From: Bog-159 sp050008575
Lineage (GTDB): Bacteria; Acidobacteriota; Terriglobia; Bryobacterales; Bryobacteraceae
Length of the DNA: 64,000 nucleotides
Direction: 5' to 3'
Assembly (NCBI GenBank): GCA_050008575.1
Contig: JBEKMJ010000036.1
Span: 1-64,000, forward strand
Shown: positions 33,711 through 43,800 of the stretch, piece by piece
How positions within the stretch are numbered: the stretch's first letter is position 1
Layout: every line of letters starts with the position of its first letter
Notes under the pieces: model-generated
The model's database searches: none
The model's input: the letters and a program-made list of their open reading frames with translations, nothing else
Told to the model about the DNA's origin: nothing
Translations under genes and position numbers: made by a program

Positions 33711-34715
33711 CTAGCGCACACGGATCCGGACGCGCATCGCTCCCGTATATTGATCGGCGCCGCCGTAATATCCCGTCAAGTCGAGTGGGTCTCCCGATCG
33801 CGCCGTCGCACCTTCGAGAAAAATCACGTTCGGCACCGTGCCCACGCGCTCCCACACCAACCCCGGCAGTATAAATGGCTTTTCGCAACGCGCCAGTACG
33901 CGCCGGGGATCGGCCTTGTCGAACAGTATCCAGCCGGGTCCGTAGACCAGCTTGTCGTTGGCGCCGTTGTAAAGCAGCAGAATGCCCGCGTTGGTCACCT
34001 GCGGCGGCGGCCCCGGCTCCATAACGCGGTCGTCGAACGCGGCCGGCCGGCGGTCGAGCACCGGCTGTTTGGTGGCATCGGACCAGTGCAGCAGGTCATC
34101 CGAAGTGGCCAGACCCATATAGTCGCGATCCTTCCCGTCGGAATCCTTGCGCGTCCCCAGATAGTACATCCACCACTTTCCGTTGACGCGCTCCGGCACG
34201 ATGGCGCCCGACTTGGTCCAGCCCGTGGTCCACGCGCCCTTATATGCCGGCAGAATCACGCCTTGCCGGCGCCAGTGCCGCAGGTCCGGCGAAGTCGCCA
34301 GGCACAGTTGCGCGTCGTGCAGGTTGTAGCCGGTGTAAGTCATGTAATAAATCGCACCGATGCGCAGTACGCGCGGATCTTCCACCCCGCCGCCCCGTTC
34401 GTATGGCGCGGCGGGCCCCAGCACCGGCTTGGGATCGACCTTGAAATGCAGCCCGTCCACGGATTCCGCGTAGCCGATCCGGGACGTGCCATGGGCGTCG
34501 CGCGCGCGGAACAGCAGCACAGTCTTACCACCGGCTAGGATCGCCGCCGGGTTGAACGCGCCGGATGCCATCCAAGGCGGCGCGGCGGGCCTCAGCACCG
34601 GCTGATCGCTCAGGCGCTCGGCTTCGATAGCGACGGAGCTGGCGGCCGCGGGCGGCGCGGTCTGCTGCGGGGCAAGCAGCGCCGCGAATAAAGTCGAAAT
34701 AATTCCGATATACAT
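33711..34715 (-). CDS. Secreted five-bladed propeller glycosidase/phosphorylase (GH130/GH43-like)
   Basis: The 334-residue protein has a signal peptide (YIGIISTLFAALLA). Five propeller blades carry the features of GH130 and relatives: GAFNPAAI in blade 1, GVEDPRVLRIG with the conserved Asp, YYMTYTGYN, TTGWTKSGAIVPE and YNGANDKLVYGPGW. GH130 enzymes act on beta-mannosides by phosphorolysis or hydrolysis; a secreted member would be expected to hydrolyse (inference). Start ATG 34715 is chosen as it gives the signal peptide; a frame extends to 34754 but would overlap the divergent gene. Only 23 bases separate it from the divergent trehalase gene. Confidence 0.8.
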   Translation of the reverse strand: MYIGIISTLFAALLAPQQTAPPAAASSVAIEAERLSDQPVLRPAAPPWMASGAFNPAAILAGGKTVLLFRARDAHGTSRIGYAESVDGLHFKVDPKPVLGPAAPYERGGGVEDPRVLRIGAIYYMTYTGYNLHDAQLCLATSPDLRHWRRQGVILPAYKGAWTTGWTKSGAIVPERVNGKWWMYYLGTRKDSDGKDRDYMGLATSDDLLHWSDATKQPVLDRRPAAFDDRVMEPGPPPQVTNAGILLLYNGANDKLVYGPGWILFDKADPRRVLARCEKPFILPGLVWERVGTVPNVIFLEGATARSGDPLDLTGYYGGADQYTGAMRVRIRVR

Positions 34716-34725
34716 GGCTTTAAGT

Positions 34726-34733
34726 AATATACT
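34726..34733. promoter_or_regulatory. Overlapping divergent -10 elements (TATACT + / TATATT -)
   Basis: TATACT at 34728-34733 lies five bases before TTG 34739. TATATT on the other strand (34731-34726) lies ten bases before ATG 34715. Both genes would then share one AT-rich core and have almost no leaders. Confidence 0.4.
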
Positions 34734-34738
34734 GTTTC

Positions 34739-36328
34739 TTGCCCCAACGCACACGCTATTTCTTCCCCGGCTTCGTCGCCGCCCTTCTCGTGGCGGCCCT
34801 CACCGCGCAAAACGCGCCCAAGAAGCAGCCCGAGCCCATCCAGGATTACATCCGCAAAATGTGGGGCGTGTTGACGCGGTCGAACCGCAACCTGGCGACT
34901 GCCGCCGTGGATCCCAAGTTCAAACCGTTGCCCACCGGCCGCTGGCCCGTCTATGTCCCCGCCAAAGAGAATGTCCGGCTGATCGAGCAGGCGTTGCGGC
35001 GGGACATGGCGCCGGCCGATTTTGAAAAGATCGAGATCCGCAAGCTTCCCGATAATGCGGCGGCGATCGAGGACCAAGGTCTCCTGTATCTGCCGCACCC
35101 CTACGTGGTGCCTGGCGGCCGCTTCAATGAAATGTACGGGTGGGATAGCTATTTCATCCAACTTGGCCTGCTGCGCGACAACGAGGTTCCGCTAGCCAAG
35201 GACATGGCGGACAATTTTCTCTACGAGATCCGCAATTATGGAAAAATCCTGAACGCCAACCGCACTTATTATCTGACTCGGTCGCAGCCACCGTTCCTGA
35301 CTCAGATGCTGTTGGGCGTCTATCAGCGGAACAAGGATCGTAAGTGGCTGGCGGACGCCGTGCCGGCTGTTGAATCCTATTACCGCTTCTGGACTAGCGA
35401 GCCCCACCTAACGCCCAATACGGGCTTGTCCCGCTACTATGACTTAGGCGACGGGCCGGCGCCCGAGTCGGTTTCCGCCGAGCGCGACGCGCAGGGACTG
35501 ACGCACTACGACCGCGTGGCGGAGTATTACCGTACGGAGAAAGTGACCGACTACGAAGTTGGTGAATTCTTCGATACAAAGAGAAACATACTTACCGATC
35601 TGTTCTACAAAGGCGACCGCTCGATGCGCGAGTCCGGCTTCGATCCTTCCAACCGTTTCGGTCCGTTCAGCGTGGACGTGATCCATTACGATCCGGTGTG
35701 CCTTAATTCGCTGCTGTACTTGATGGAGAGTCAAACGGCTGAGATACTCGCGATTCTAGACAACGGCGCAGCGGCGGACACCTGGCGGAAGCGGGCGGCG
35801 GATCGCGCGGCCACCATTAACCGCCTTATGTGGGACGCGCGGGACGGCCTCTATTACGACTACAACTTCGCGCATAAGACGGTGCGCCACTACTCGTTCC
35901 TCACTACGTTCTATCCCCTGTGGGCGGGCATTGCGACCAAGGAGCAGGCGGCCGCCGTGGAGCGGAATGTGGCCAAATTCGAGAAGCCCGGCGGCCTGGC
36001 CGACAGCACCTTCGAGAGCGGCAATCAATGGGACCTGCCGTTCGGCTGGGCGCCGCTGGAGATGATCGCGGTGGAAGGGCTGCGGCGGTACGGCTTCAAC
36101 GCCGATGCCGACCGCATTTCAGACAAATTCCTATCGTTGGTGCGCGACGAGTATCTCAAAGTCGGCTTCATCGTGGAGAAGTACGATGTGGTGCGCCGCG
36201 GCACTGACAGCAGTAGCATCCGCTTCGGCTACCAGTCGAACCAGGCAGGGTTTGGGTGGACCAATGCGGTGTACACGCGGCTGCTGGACGAATTGCCGGC
36301 GGAGAAGCAGCGGGCGCTCGGGCAGTGA
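34739..36328 (+). CDS. treA: Periplasmic trehalase (GH37)
   Basis: The 529-residue protein has a signal peptide (FFPGFVAALLVAALTAQ). Both trehalase signatures are present: PGGRFNEMYGWDSYFI near residue 121 and QWDLPFGWAPLE near 429. The (alpha/alpha)6 barrel catalytic acid lies in the SRYYDLGDGP / ESGFDPSNRF region. It hydrolyses trehalose to two glucose molecules outside the cytoplasm. The TTG start is the only one possible, since TAA lies a few codons upstream in frame. It is divergent from the GH130-like gene and probably switched with it through the tiny shared promoter region. Confidence 0.92.
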   Translation: MPQRTRYFFPGFVAALLVAALTAQNAPKKQPEPIQDYIRKMWGVLTRSNRNLATAAVDPKFKPLPTGRWPVYVPAKENVRLIEQALRRDMAPADFEKIEIRKLPDNAAAIEDQGLLYLPHPYVVPGGRFNEMYGWDSYFIQLGLLRDNEVPLAKDMADNFLYEIRNYGKILNANRTYYLTRSQPPFLTQMLLGVYQRNKDRKWLADAVPAVESYYRFWTSEPHLTPNTGLSRYYDLGDGPAPESVSAERDAQGLTHYDRVAEYYRTEKVTDYEVGEFFDTKRNILTDLFYKGDRSMRESGFDPSNRFGPFSVDVIHYDPVCLNSLLYLMESQTAEILAILDNGAAADTWRKRAADRAATINRLMWDARDGLYYDYNFAHKTVRHYSFLTTFYPLWAGIATKEQAAAVERNVAKFEKPGGLADSTFESGNQWDLPFGWAPLEMIAVEGLRRYGFNADADRISDKFLSLVRDEYLKVGFIVEKYDVVRRGTDSSSIRFGYQSNQAGFGWTNAVYTRLLDELPAEKQRALGQ

Positions 36329-36401
36329 GGTATCGCGCGATGGTACACCGGGGGTGGCTTCACAGGGATCGAGCGCAGTCGGACGGGCAAGCCTACCACC
36401 T

Positions 36402-36580
36402 CTACTTCGCCCCAGCTTTCGCGCTGAACCACACCGCGCTCGGCGCATCGCTTCGGGCCGCGGCGATGCCGGGGCATCCGTCGCCGTCGGATTTCCCACC
36501 ACGATATCCAACTTGCCTTCGCGATTCAGATCCGCGATGGCAATCGAGTACGGCACCCGCTGCCTGCCAACCAGCATGAT
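36402..36580 (-). pseudogene. FG-GAP/VCBS repeat protein remnant
   Basis: RVPYSIAIADLNREGKLDIV, then VGNP, is one FG-GAP unit, followed in another frame by CPGIAAARSDAPSAVWFSA and a stop (36402-36404). These units occur in tandem in surface propeller proteins, but here fewer than two remain and they are out of frame. The rest of 36329-36579 shows nothing. Confidence 0.7.
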
Positions 36581-37527
36581 TAATAAACCCCGCTCTCGAT
36601 CTCCTGCACTTCTTCCGCACTCAGCCGGAAGTCCGCGGCGCCGATCACGCCTGCCACCTGCTTGGCCGACCGCATTCCCACAATCGCCGCCGTCACCGCC
36701 GGATGCCGTAGGGTCCACGCAATGGCCACTTCGCCCGGCGCGCGGCCGTGGCGCCGGCCGATCGCGCGCAGCAATTCGGCCAACTCCAGATTGCGCGTGA
36801 GCCGCGGCTCCTGGAAATGCGGCGTGCGCTGGCGAAAGTCGTCGGCCGGCATGGCGGCGATGCGCTCGCGTGTCATGGCGCCCGACAGCAGTCCCGATTT
36901 CATCGGCGAATACACGATCGCGCCGATTCCGTTCGCCTGCGTGTACGGCAGAACCCCCTCTTCGATTTCCCGCGAGAGGATCGAGTAAGGCGGCTGCAGC
37001 GACGTGATGGGCGCGATGGCTTGTGCACGGCGCAGTTGGTCGACGTTGAAATTGGATACGCCGATCCACCGCACTTTGCCCTCGCGCTGAAGCTGCGCCA
37101 TCGCCGTCCAGCCTTCCTCGATATCCTCTTCGGGCTCGGGCCAGTGAATCTGATACAGGTCGATGACGTCCAGTTGCAGGCGGCGCAGGCTGGTTTCTAC
37201 TTCACGGCGGATGGAGTCGGCCTTGAGGCTTTTGCCGATTTCGCGGCGTTCGTTCCATACGCGCTCGCACTTGGTGAACACGAACGGTCTCTGGGAGCGG
37301 CCCTTCAGCGCGCGCGCCACCACTTCTTCGGAATGGCCCAGTCCGTATACGGCGGCCGTGTCGATCCAGTTCAGCCCCGCGTCCAGCGCGGCGTGGATGG
37401 CCGCTACCGATTCGTCGTCGTCCTGCGGTCCCCAGGCGAAAGCCCAACCCCCGCCGCCCATGGCCCACGCGCCGATGCCAATGGCCGTGAGGTGCATGTC
37501 GCTGTTGCCTAATTGCTTGGTTTGCAT
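36580..37527 (-). CDS. Aldo/keto reductase
   Basis: The 315-residue TIM-barrel NADPH reductase shows the full family pattern: IGIGAWAMGGGGWAF, catalytic D and Y in NWIDTAAVYGLGHSE, K in VFTKCERVW, the H in YQIHWPEPEEDIEEGW, GVSNFNVDQL and the cofactor-binding end VGMRSAKQV. It reduces aldehydes or ketones, often sugars; the true substrate is unknown. It resembles YajO/IolS-type reductases. A TATTAT on the minus strand lies eleven bases before the start, so the leader is very short. Its last codons adjoin the FG-GAP remnant. Confidence 0.92.
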   Translation of the reverse strand: MQTKQLGNSDMHLTAIGIGAWAMGGGGWAFAWGPQDDDESVAAIHAALDAGLNWIDTAAVYGLGHSEEVVARALKGRSQRPFVFTKCERVWNERREIGKSLKADSIRREVETSLRRLQLDVIDLYQIHWPEPEEDIEEGWTAMAQLQREGKVRWIGVSNFNVDQLRRAQAIAPITSLQPPYSILSREIEEGVLPYTQANGIGAIVYSPMKSGLLSGAMTRERIAAMPADDFRQRTPHFQEPRLTRNLELAELLRAIGRRHGRAPGEVAIAWTLRHPAVTAAIVGMRSAKQVAGVIGAADFRLSAEEVQEIESGVY

Positions 37528-37592
37528 GTCCGCTTTCTATAATAGCGAAGGCCAGTCTGGCGGAACTGAGCCGCTACCGTCGGGAAGCGGTC

Positions 37593-40500
37593 CTATTGAA
37601 CTGTGATGGAAACCCCGGTTTGCGTCTGCACGCCGCCGATCGCCGCCACCACCGGGGCATCGCCCGATGGCAGACTCGGCACGGTCACGTCGAACTGGTA
37701 GAGTCCGGATTCGGTCAGCCCGGCAAAGATCGCATTCGCCGCCACACCTCCGATGGTAATCTGCACGGAATTCGTGGGCAGCGGCACCGCGGCAACGACA
37801 AGTTGGCCGGTTGGGGTCGCCGGATCCGTGGGGCCGAATCCCGTGCCGTACAGCAAGACGACTTCGCCCGGCTGTGCCGGCGTGGTGGTAACTCCCCCGA
37901 TCAGCCCCGGCGCGCCCACATAGGTGTAGTTCGAATTATGCAGCGCCGCCACATACTTGCCGTTGTCAAAGGTGAACCACGATGGCGCATACGGTTGCTT
38001 TTGCGTCGTGAAGCTGTTGCTCTGCTGTCCAGCCGCCTTCACCTGGACCTGGACCGGGCCGGTGGCCGCGTCGTCCGGAGCCAGCACGTTGATTTGCGTC
38101 GGGCTGATGTATTCGACGTATGCCGGAATGCCGTCGATCGTTACTGACACGCCATCGAGCGAGGTCGGCAGCAGGCCGTTTACGAAGTCGCTGCCGCTCC
38201 AGGTCTGGGTGCTGGCGGACAGGTTCGTGCCGAAGATGGAAACCCATGTGGCCGACGCAAACCCGGATTGAAAGCTTCCTGCGTTCGTCACGCCCGCGAT
38301 ATTCCCGGCCGGCTGCGTGCCTGAAACCACCATCGTCACCGCCACGGTGGCAGGACTGCCGGCCGCCCCGGCCGCGGTAATCTGCACGTTGCCCGTATAG
38401 CTTCCGGCCGCCAGGTTGGCGGGGTTGGCGGATACCGAAAGGGTGGCCGGCGCGCTGCCGGACGCGGCGGACAGGCTGGCCCAGAATACGGTAGACGAGG
38501 CAGTCCAGGACAGCGTGCCCGAGCCGGTGTTGGCGATCGCGATGCTTTGCGCGGCCGGCGCAGCGCCGCCCACGGTGTAGTTGAATGTCAACGACTGTGG
38601 AGTGGCCGCCAGCGCCGGCATCACCACCGCCGCGGTCACCGTCAGCGTCACGCCGATCAATAGCGGGCTGTTGGATGCGCCCGAGTCGGTTATCGTAACC
38701 GTCCCGTTATAGGTTCCCGCGCTCAACGACGCGGGCGAGACGGACACGGAAAGGGTGGAAGGCGCGGTACCCGATGCCACCGACAGCGTGAGCCAGGAGT
38801 CGCTGGCCGTGGCAGTCCACGCCAGCGTGCCGGTCCCACTGTTGGCGATCTGGATGGATTGCGCCGCGGGTGCCGTGGCACCCACCGTGTAGGCGAATTG
38901 CAGGCTCGATGGCGTCCCGGCGAGGACCGCCGTCGGCACCGCCGCCATGATGGTGATGGCATCGGTTCCCGGCACCGCGACCACTTGGATGGTAATCAAT
39001 CCGGTCATGGACGCGGGCAGAGTCGCGGTAATCGCCGTATTGCTCCACGACAATATTTGCAGGGCCGTTTGCGTGCCGGTGCTCACCGGAGTGGCGAGCA
39101 CCTGGCAACTGGCGCACTGCGTCTGGAAGTCGGTGCCGGTGATGGTGATGGTGGAACCCGAACTGACGGTCCATCCGGGCGCGCTGTGCGGGGTAACGTC
39201 GAAAATGGCGGTAAGGAGCTTACAGCGCGCCGCCGAGAAGTAGCCCAAAGCCTCCGCGAGCGAGCCGCAGTTGATGGTGCCCAACGACGTACTGGTCGCC
39301 TGGTAGTCGCCCGTACCGTTTACGAAGTCGGTGTAATAAACAACGTCCGAATCGCCGCCGTTCGTCAGCGCAACATTTCCCCACGCGGCGGCGGTTAGGT
39401 CCGTGGCGTAGGCGCCGGTCTGATCCTCCAGGGCAAAGAACATCCCGCCGTAGGTGGATAAATTGGCGTCGTTCGCCGCCGCCACTCCGGTGGACTGCCA
39501 ATCCGAAGTGCCACTCAGGAAGGAGCGCACAATGACCCCGGTTTCCTGAGTGTCGTCGGTTACGTTGGCAATTCCCGCGGCATCGCAGTCGAATGTGCCG
39601 AAGATGGTGTTGGTGAAAACGGATGGATCCACGTGACAGTAAGGGACAACTTGGGTCGGGGTGGAGGTCAGCAAAGCAAAGCCCAGCGCGGCGCTGGTTT
39701 CCGAGACCAGGCCATCGCTGGCGTTGTTGAGTTGGGTAGTCGCCGACAAGGTTGCCAGGTAGGGGCCGGCGTTGCCGATGACGGCCAGCGCGTTCACGCC
39801 GCGGAGATCGTCGCCGCGCTGGTTCCAGGTTGCCAGGTTCCACAGAAGTGAACTGCCCGGGATCAATTCGGCGTCCTGTGTCCCGGGCGAAGCGGAAAGG
39901 GTGGTCGCATAGTTGCCGGCTACGAACGACCCGAAATTCGGCGTGGCGATCAGGATCAAGTCGCGCACCAGGGGGGTCGTTGGCGGCGCGGCTGTGTCGT
40001 CGGTTTGCAGCCCAGCCAGATACGCGCGGGCGATCAGCCCTCCCATGCTGAATGCCACCAGGTCAATCTGCGGCACTTGATCGCCGTTGGCGTATTGAAT
40101 GGAATTCAGATAGGTGCCTAGATCGCCGCCCAGCACTTCAATGGTCTGGTTAGCGTCTTCTACGCAGTTATCGAAGAAATACACCACCGGAACTCCGTCG
40201 GACACCAGGTACTCGGCAAGATTTCCGAAGGTATCCGCCGAGCTGGACGACACCGGACAGGTGCCCGTGAAGCCGGTTTCCCATCCGTTCAGCAATACCA
40301 CGGGAGGGCGTGAGGAACCGGTCGGCACCGATTGCCTGGGCTTCACATCGATCGTCAAAGTAATGACGCGCTGCTCGCCCGTCGCGCTGATGGCTGACAG
40401 GGTGGCGGTATAATCGCCGGGCTTAGTCCGCGCGGGCGCGGCCAAGAGCACCCGGTCGCGCGCGCGGTTCGGCCCGGCAACCAGGGCGGTCGGCGCGCCG

Positions 40501-40742
40501 GGCATGTCGCCGTTGATGGTCACGCGCAGGCTCTTGGCTTGCAGCAGGAAGTCGAGTGAATCGGGCGGCACGGCAATCTGTACGGATTCGCCCATTCGCA
40601 TCTCGTAGCGGCTCTGCTGGACTTCCAGCGGATGGACAGGCTGTATCGGGCCCGCCGCGCAGACAGCGCGGCAGAGCAGGAGGGCAACAACGGCGGCACG
40701 TAGCGAAACCTTCGAAATAGCGTCCAAGAAATAAAGACGCAC
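37593..40742 (-). CDS. Large secreted lipase-like protein with TIG, BACON-like and Solibacter C-terminal domains
   Basis: The 1049-residue protein starts (GTG) with a signal peptide ending AVCAA. An alpha/beta-hydrolase/lipase domain follows: PPVVLLNGWETGF gives the oxyanion region and LVAFSMGGLIAR the nucleophile S232. Around residue 520 there is a TIG/IPT domain (GSTITITGTDFQTQC). Two immunoglobulin-like repeats come next, each with LTFNYTVGGAAPAAQSI-type openings, SWLTLS and ANLAAGSYTGNVQITAAG, which resemble BACON domains. The last 215 residues are the Solibacter-type C-terminal domain also seen in the 1-1260 gene (VSIFGTNLS, PGEVVLLYGTGFGPTDPATP). The enzyme probably cleaves an ester or lipid, with the later modules holding it at a surface. 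Confidence 0.85.
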   Translation of the reverse strand: MRLYFLDAISKVSLRAAVVALLLCRAVCAAGPIQPVHPLEVQQSRYEMRMGESVQIAVPPDSLDFLLQAKSLRVTINGDMPGAPTALVAGPNRARDRVLLAAPARTKPGDYTATLSAISATGEQRVITLTIDVKPRQSVPTGSSRPPVVLLNGWETGFTGTCPVSSSSADTFGNLAEYLVSDGVPVVYFFDNCVEDANQTIEVLGGDLGTYLNSIQYANGDQVPQIDLVAFSMGGLIARAYLAGLQTDDTAAPPTTPLVRDLILIATPNFGSFVAGNYATTLSASPGTQDAELIPGSSLLWNLATWNQRGDDLRGVNALAVIGNAGPYLATLSATTQLNNASDGLVSETSAALGFALLTSTPTQVVPYCHVDPSVFTNTIFGTFDCDAAGIANVTDDTQETGVIVRSFLSGTSDWQSTGVAAANDANLSTYGGMFFALEDQTGAYATDLTAAAWGNVALTNGGDSDVVYYTDFVNGTGDYQATSTSLGTINCGSLAEALGYFSAARCKLLTAIFDVTPHSAPGWTVSSGSTITITGTDFQTQCASCQVLATPVSTGTQTALQILSWSNTAITATLPASMTGLITIQVVAVPGTDAITIMAAVPTAVLAGTPSSLQFAYTVGATAPAAQSIQIANSGTGTLAWTATASDSWLTLSVASGTAPSTLSVSVSPASLSAGTYNGTVTITDSGASNSPLLIGVTLTVTAAVVMPALAATPQSLTFNYTVGGAAPAAQSIAIANTGSGTLSWTASSTVFWASLSAASGSAPATLSVSANPANLAAGSYTGNVQITAAGAAGSPATVAVTMVVSGTQPAGNIAGVTNAGSFQSGFASATWVSIFGTNLSASTQTWSGSDFVNGLLPTSLDGVSVTIDGIPAYVEYISPTQINVLAPDDAATGPVQVQVKAAGQQSNSFTTQKQPYAPSWFTFDNGKYVAALHNSNYTYVGAPGLIGGVTTTPAQPGEVVLLYGTGFGPTDPATPTGQLVVAAVPLPTNSVQITIGGVAANAIFAGLTESGLYQFDVTVPSLPSGDAPVVAAIGGVQTQTGVSITVQ

Positions 40743-40781
40743 GGCGATCCCAAAGCGCGCAGAACTTTGGTCTTAACCCAT

Positions 40782-40866
40782 GGAGGGCGGGCAATTCTGC
40801 CCGCAGCCGGCTTTTGGCCGGCTTCGACAGGCTAAAGCCTGTCCCACCAAGAGCAGCCTGCCCCAC
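40782..40866. repeat. Palindromic element before the tricorn gene
   Basis: GGAGGGCGGGC class with GCGGGCA/TGCCCGC, AGCCGGCT and AGGCT/AGCCT hairpins, ending GCCCCAC 30 bases before the tricorn ATG. Confidence 0.75.
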
Positions 40867-40882
40867 TGGATGCCGGCCGCGC

Positions 40883-40888
40883 GATACT
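40883..40888 (+). promoter_or_regulatory. -10-like GATACT, seven bases before ATG 40896
   Basis: GATACT, seven bases, then ATG. No Shine-Dalgarno sequence. Weaker match than the other sites. Confidence 0.3.
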
Positions 40889-40895
40889 GGAGTTT

Positions 40896-43800
40896 ATGTA
40901 CCGAACCCTATGCGCGCTTCTCCTTTTGACGCCCATCGTCGGCGCCCAGACCGGACATCTGCTATTGCGGAAACCGGCACTGAGCCGGACCCAGATTGTG
41001 TTTACCTACGCCGGCGATCTTTGGACCGTGCCCCGCGACGGCGGTGAAGCCAAGCGGCTTACTACGGCGCCGGGAGTGGAAACCGACGCCGTGTTTTCGC
41101 CGGATGGATCGCTGATCGCCTTCACCGGCGAGTACGACGGCAACGTGGACGTCTTCGTGATGTCCGCATCTGGCGGCGTGCCGCGGCGGCTCACCTATCA
41201 TCCGGGACAGGACGCAGCGGTGGGCTGGACGCCGGACGGCAAGCGAGTGTTGTTCGTCTCTTCGCGCGCCATTCCTAACGATGGCGCCCGGTTATACACG
41301 ATGCCGGCGGAAGGCGGCGGACTGCCTGACGAACTGCCGCTGCCTATCGCACTGGAGGGATCGTATTCCGCCGACGGCTCGCACCTGGCATACGTCCCGC
41401 TGTTTCAGTGGCAGGAGGCGTGGAAGCGCTATCGCGGTGGACAAACGCGCAAGATCTGGATCGCTAACCTGGCGGATTCCAGCATCGTGAAGATCCCCAG
41501 GGATAATTCCAACGACTTCAACCCCATGTGGGTCGGCGACCGCATCTACTTTCTCTCCGACCGGGAAGGCCCGGTCACGTTGTTCTATTACGACACCAAA
41601 ACCAGCAAAGTGACACGCGCCATCGCCAATCGCGGGCTGGACTTCAAGTCGGCTGCCGCGGGGCCGGGGGCGATCGTTTACGAGCAGTTCGGCGAGTTGC
41701 ACCTGTACGACCTGAAAACCGGGCAGGCCAAGGCCGTGGCCGTGACGCTGGCGGGCGATATGCCGGAACTGCGGCCGCATTATGTGAATGTGGCCAAGCG
41801 GCTGCGCAATGCCGATGTCTCGCCGAATGGCTTGCGCGCGGTGTTCGAGGCGCGCGGCGAGATCCTGACGGTGCCGGCGGACAAAGGCGATGCCCGCAAC
41901 CTGACGAACAGCACTACGGTGATGGAGCGCGAGCCTGTCTGGTCGCCCGACGGACAGAGCATCGCTTATTTTTCGGATGAATCGGGCGACTACGCGCTGC
42001 ATATACGCAATCAGGACGGCACGGGTGAGGCTGCCAAGATACCGTTGGGCAAGGCGTTTTACACTACGCCGCGCTGGTCGCCGGACAACAAGAAGATCGC
42101 CTACCTGGACAACCACGGTCGCCTCTTTTATCTGGATCTGACGGCGAAAAAGCCGGTGCTGGTGGATACCGACTACTATCCGGGCAACGGCCTGGCCGCC
42201 GTGTGGTCGCCGGACAGCCAGTGGCTGGCTTACGCGAAGTCGCTGAAAAGCCACATGGCGGCGATTGATCTCTACTCGCTGGCTGAAAGCAAAAGCACGC
42301 AGGTCACCGACGGCATGAGCGACGCCGAGAATCCGGTATTCGATAAGAACGGCAAGTACCTATACTTTACCGCCAGCACCAATGCCGGCCCGGCCATGGA
42401 GGAGGACATCCAAAGAGTGGCGCGGCAGGTGACCGCAAGCGTCTATCTAGTCGTGCTGGCCAAGAGCGATGCGTCTCCGCTGGCGCCCGAGAGCGACGAC
42501 GAAAAGAAGAAGGACGATTCCAAGAAAGAAGACGCTAAAAAAGACGACAAGGACAAGAGTGCCGAAAAGGCCGCCGAAAAGGTCGACGTAAAGGTCGATC
42601 TTGAAAAAATCGGCCAACGCATTCTGGCATTGCCGATGCCGCAAGTCCGCTACGAAGCGCTGGAAGCGGGCAAAGCGGGAGTTGTATACGCAATCGAAAG
42701 GGGACCGCGGATACCGGATTCGCCGTCCCTCTTCACGGTCCACCGCTTCGATTTGAGCAAACGGAAGACGGACGTAGTGATCGGCGGCGTCAAATATTTC
42801 CAGGTTTCGTTCACGGGCGAGAAGATGCTGTATCAACAGGACGACAAGTGGACCATAGCCGAACCTCCGCCCATGCCCGATGCGGCCGACGGACCGCCGC
42901 CCAAACCCGGAAACGAAAAGGCGCTCAAGACCCAGGATCTGGAAGTGCGGGCCGATCCGCCCGCCGAGTGGAAGCAGATGTTCCATGAAGTCTGGCGCAT
43001 CGAGCGCGAGTTCTTCTACGATCCGCACTATCACGGGCTCGATCTGCAGTCCGCCGAAGAACGCTACGGCGTGTATCTGGACGGCTTGGCATCGCGCGAC
43101 GATCTGAACTACCTGTTCACGGAGATGCTGGGCAACCTAACGGTAGGCCACATGTTTCTGGGCGGCGGCGACCATCCGGAAGTGAAGCATGTACGCACCG
43201 GGCTGCTGGGGGCGGACTACAAGATCGAGAACGGGCGCTACCGCTTCGCGCACGTTTACGACGGCGAGAACTGGAATCCCGAGCTGAAGGCACCGCTGAC
43301 GCAACCGGGGGTAAACGTAACGGCGGGCGAATATCTGCTGGCGGTGAACGGCCGCGAAGTGCGCGCTGCCGACAACGTGTATGGTTTCTTCGAAGCGGCC
43401 AGCGGGAAAACCACGCTGCTGAAAGTGGGACCGGATCCTTCTGGAGCGAATGCGCGTGAAGTGAAGGTGGTGCCGGTGGACAATGAGTCCGGGCTGCGGC
43501 ACCTGGAGTGGATCGAAGGGAACCGCCGCAAGGTGGATCAGGCGACTGGAGGGCGGGTGGCATACGTCTACATGCCGGATACGGGATTTGGCGGGTACAC
43601 CAGTTTCACGCGCTACTTTTTTGCGCAGGTGGGCAAGGACGCAGCGATCATTGACGAACGCTTCAATCATGGCGGAGCGTTGGCCACCGATATCATCGAG
43701 TATCTGCAGCGCAAGTTGATGAGCGTGGCAACGGCGCGCGACGGGGCGGACTTCCTGCAGCCGCAGGGCGCGATTTTCGGACCGAAGGTGATGATCGTCA

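Noticed and set aside
27342..37583. Short shared sequence ACGGTAGCGGCTC (27342-27354, and inverted near 37568-37580)
   Set aside because: Too short and only two copies in the window to be called an element, though it may be another dispersed repeat.
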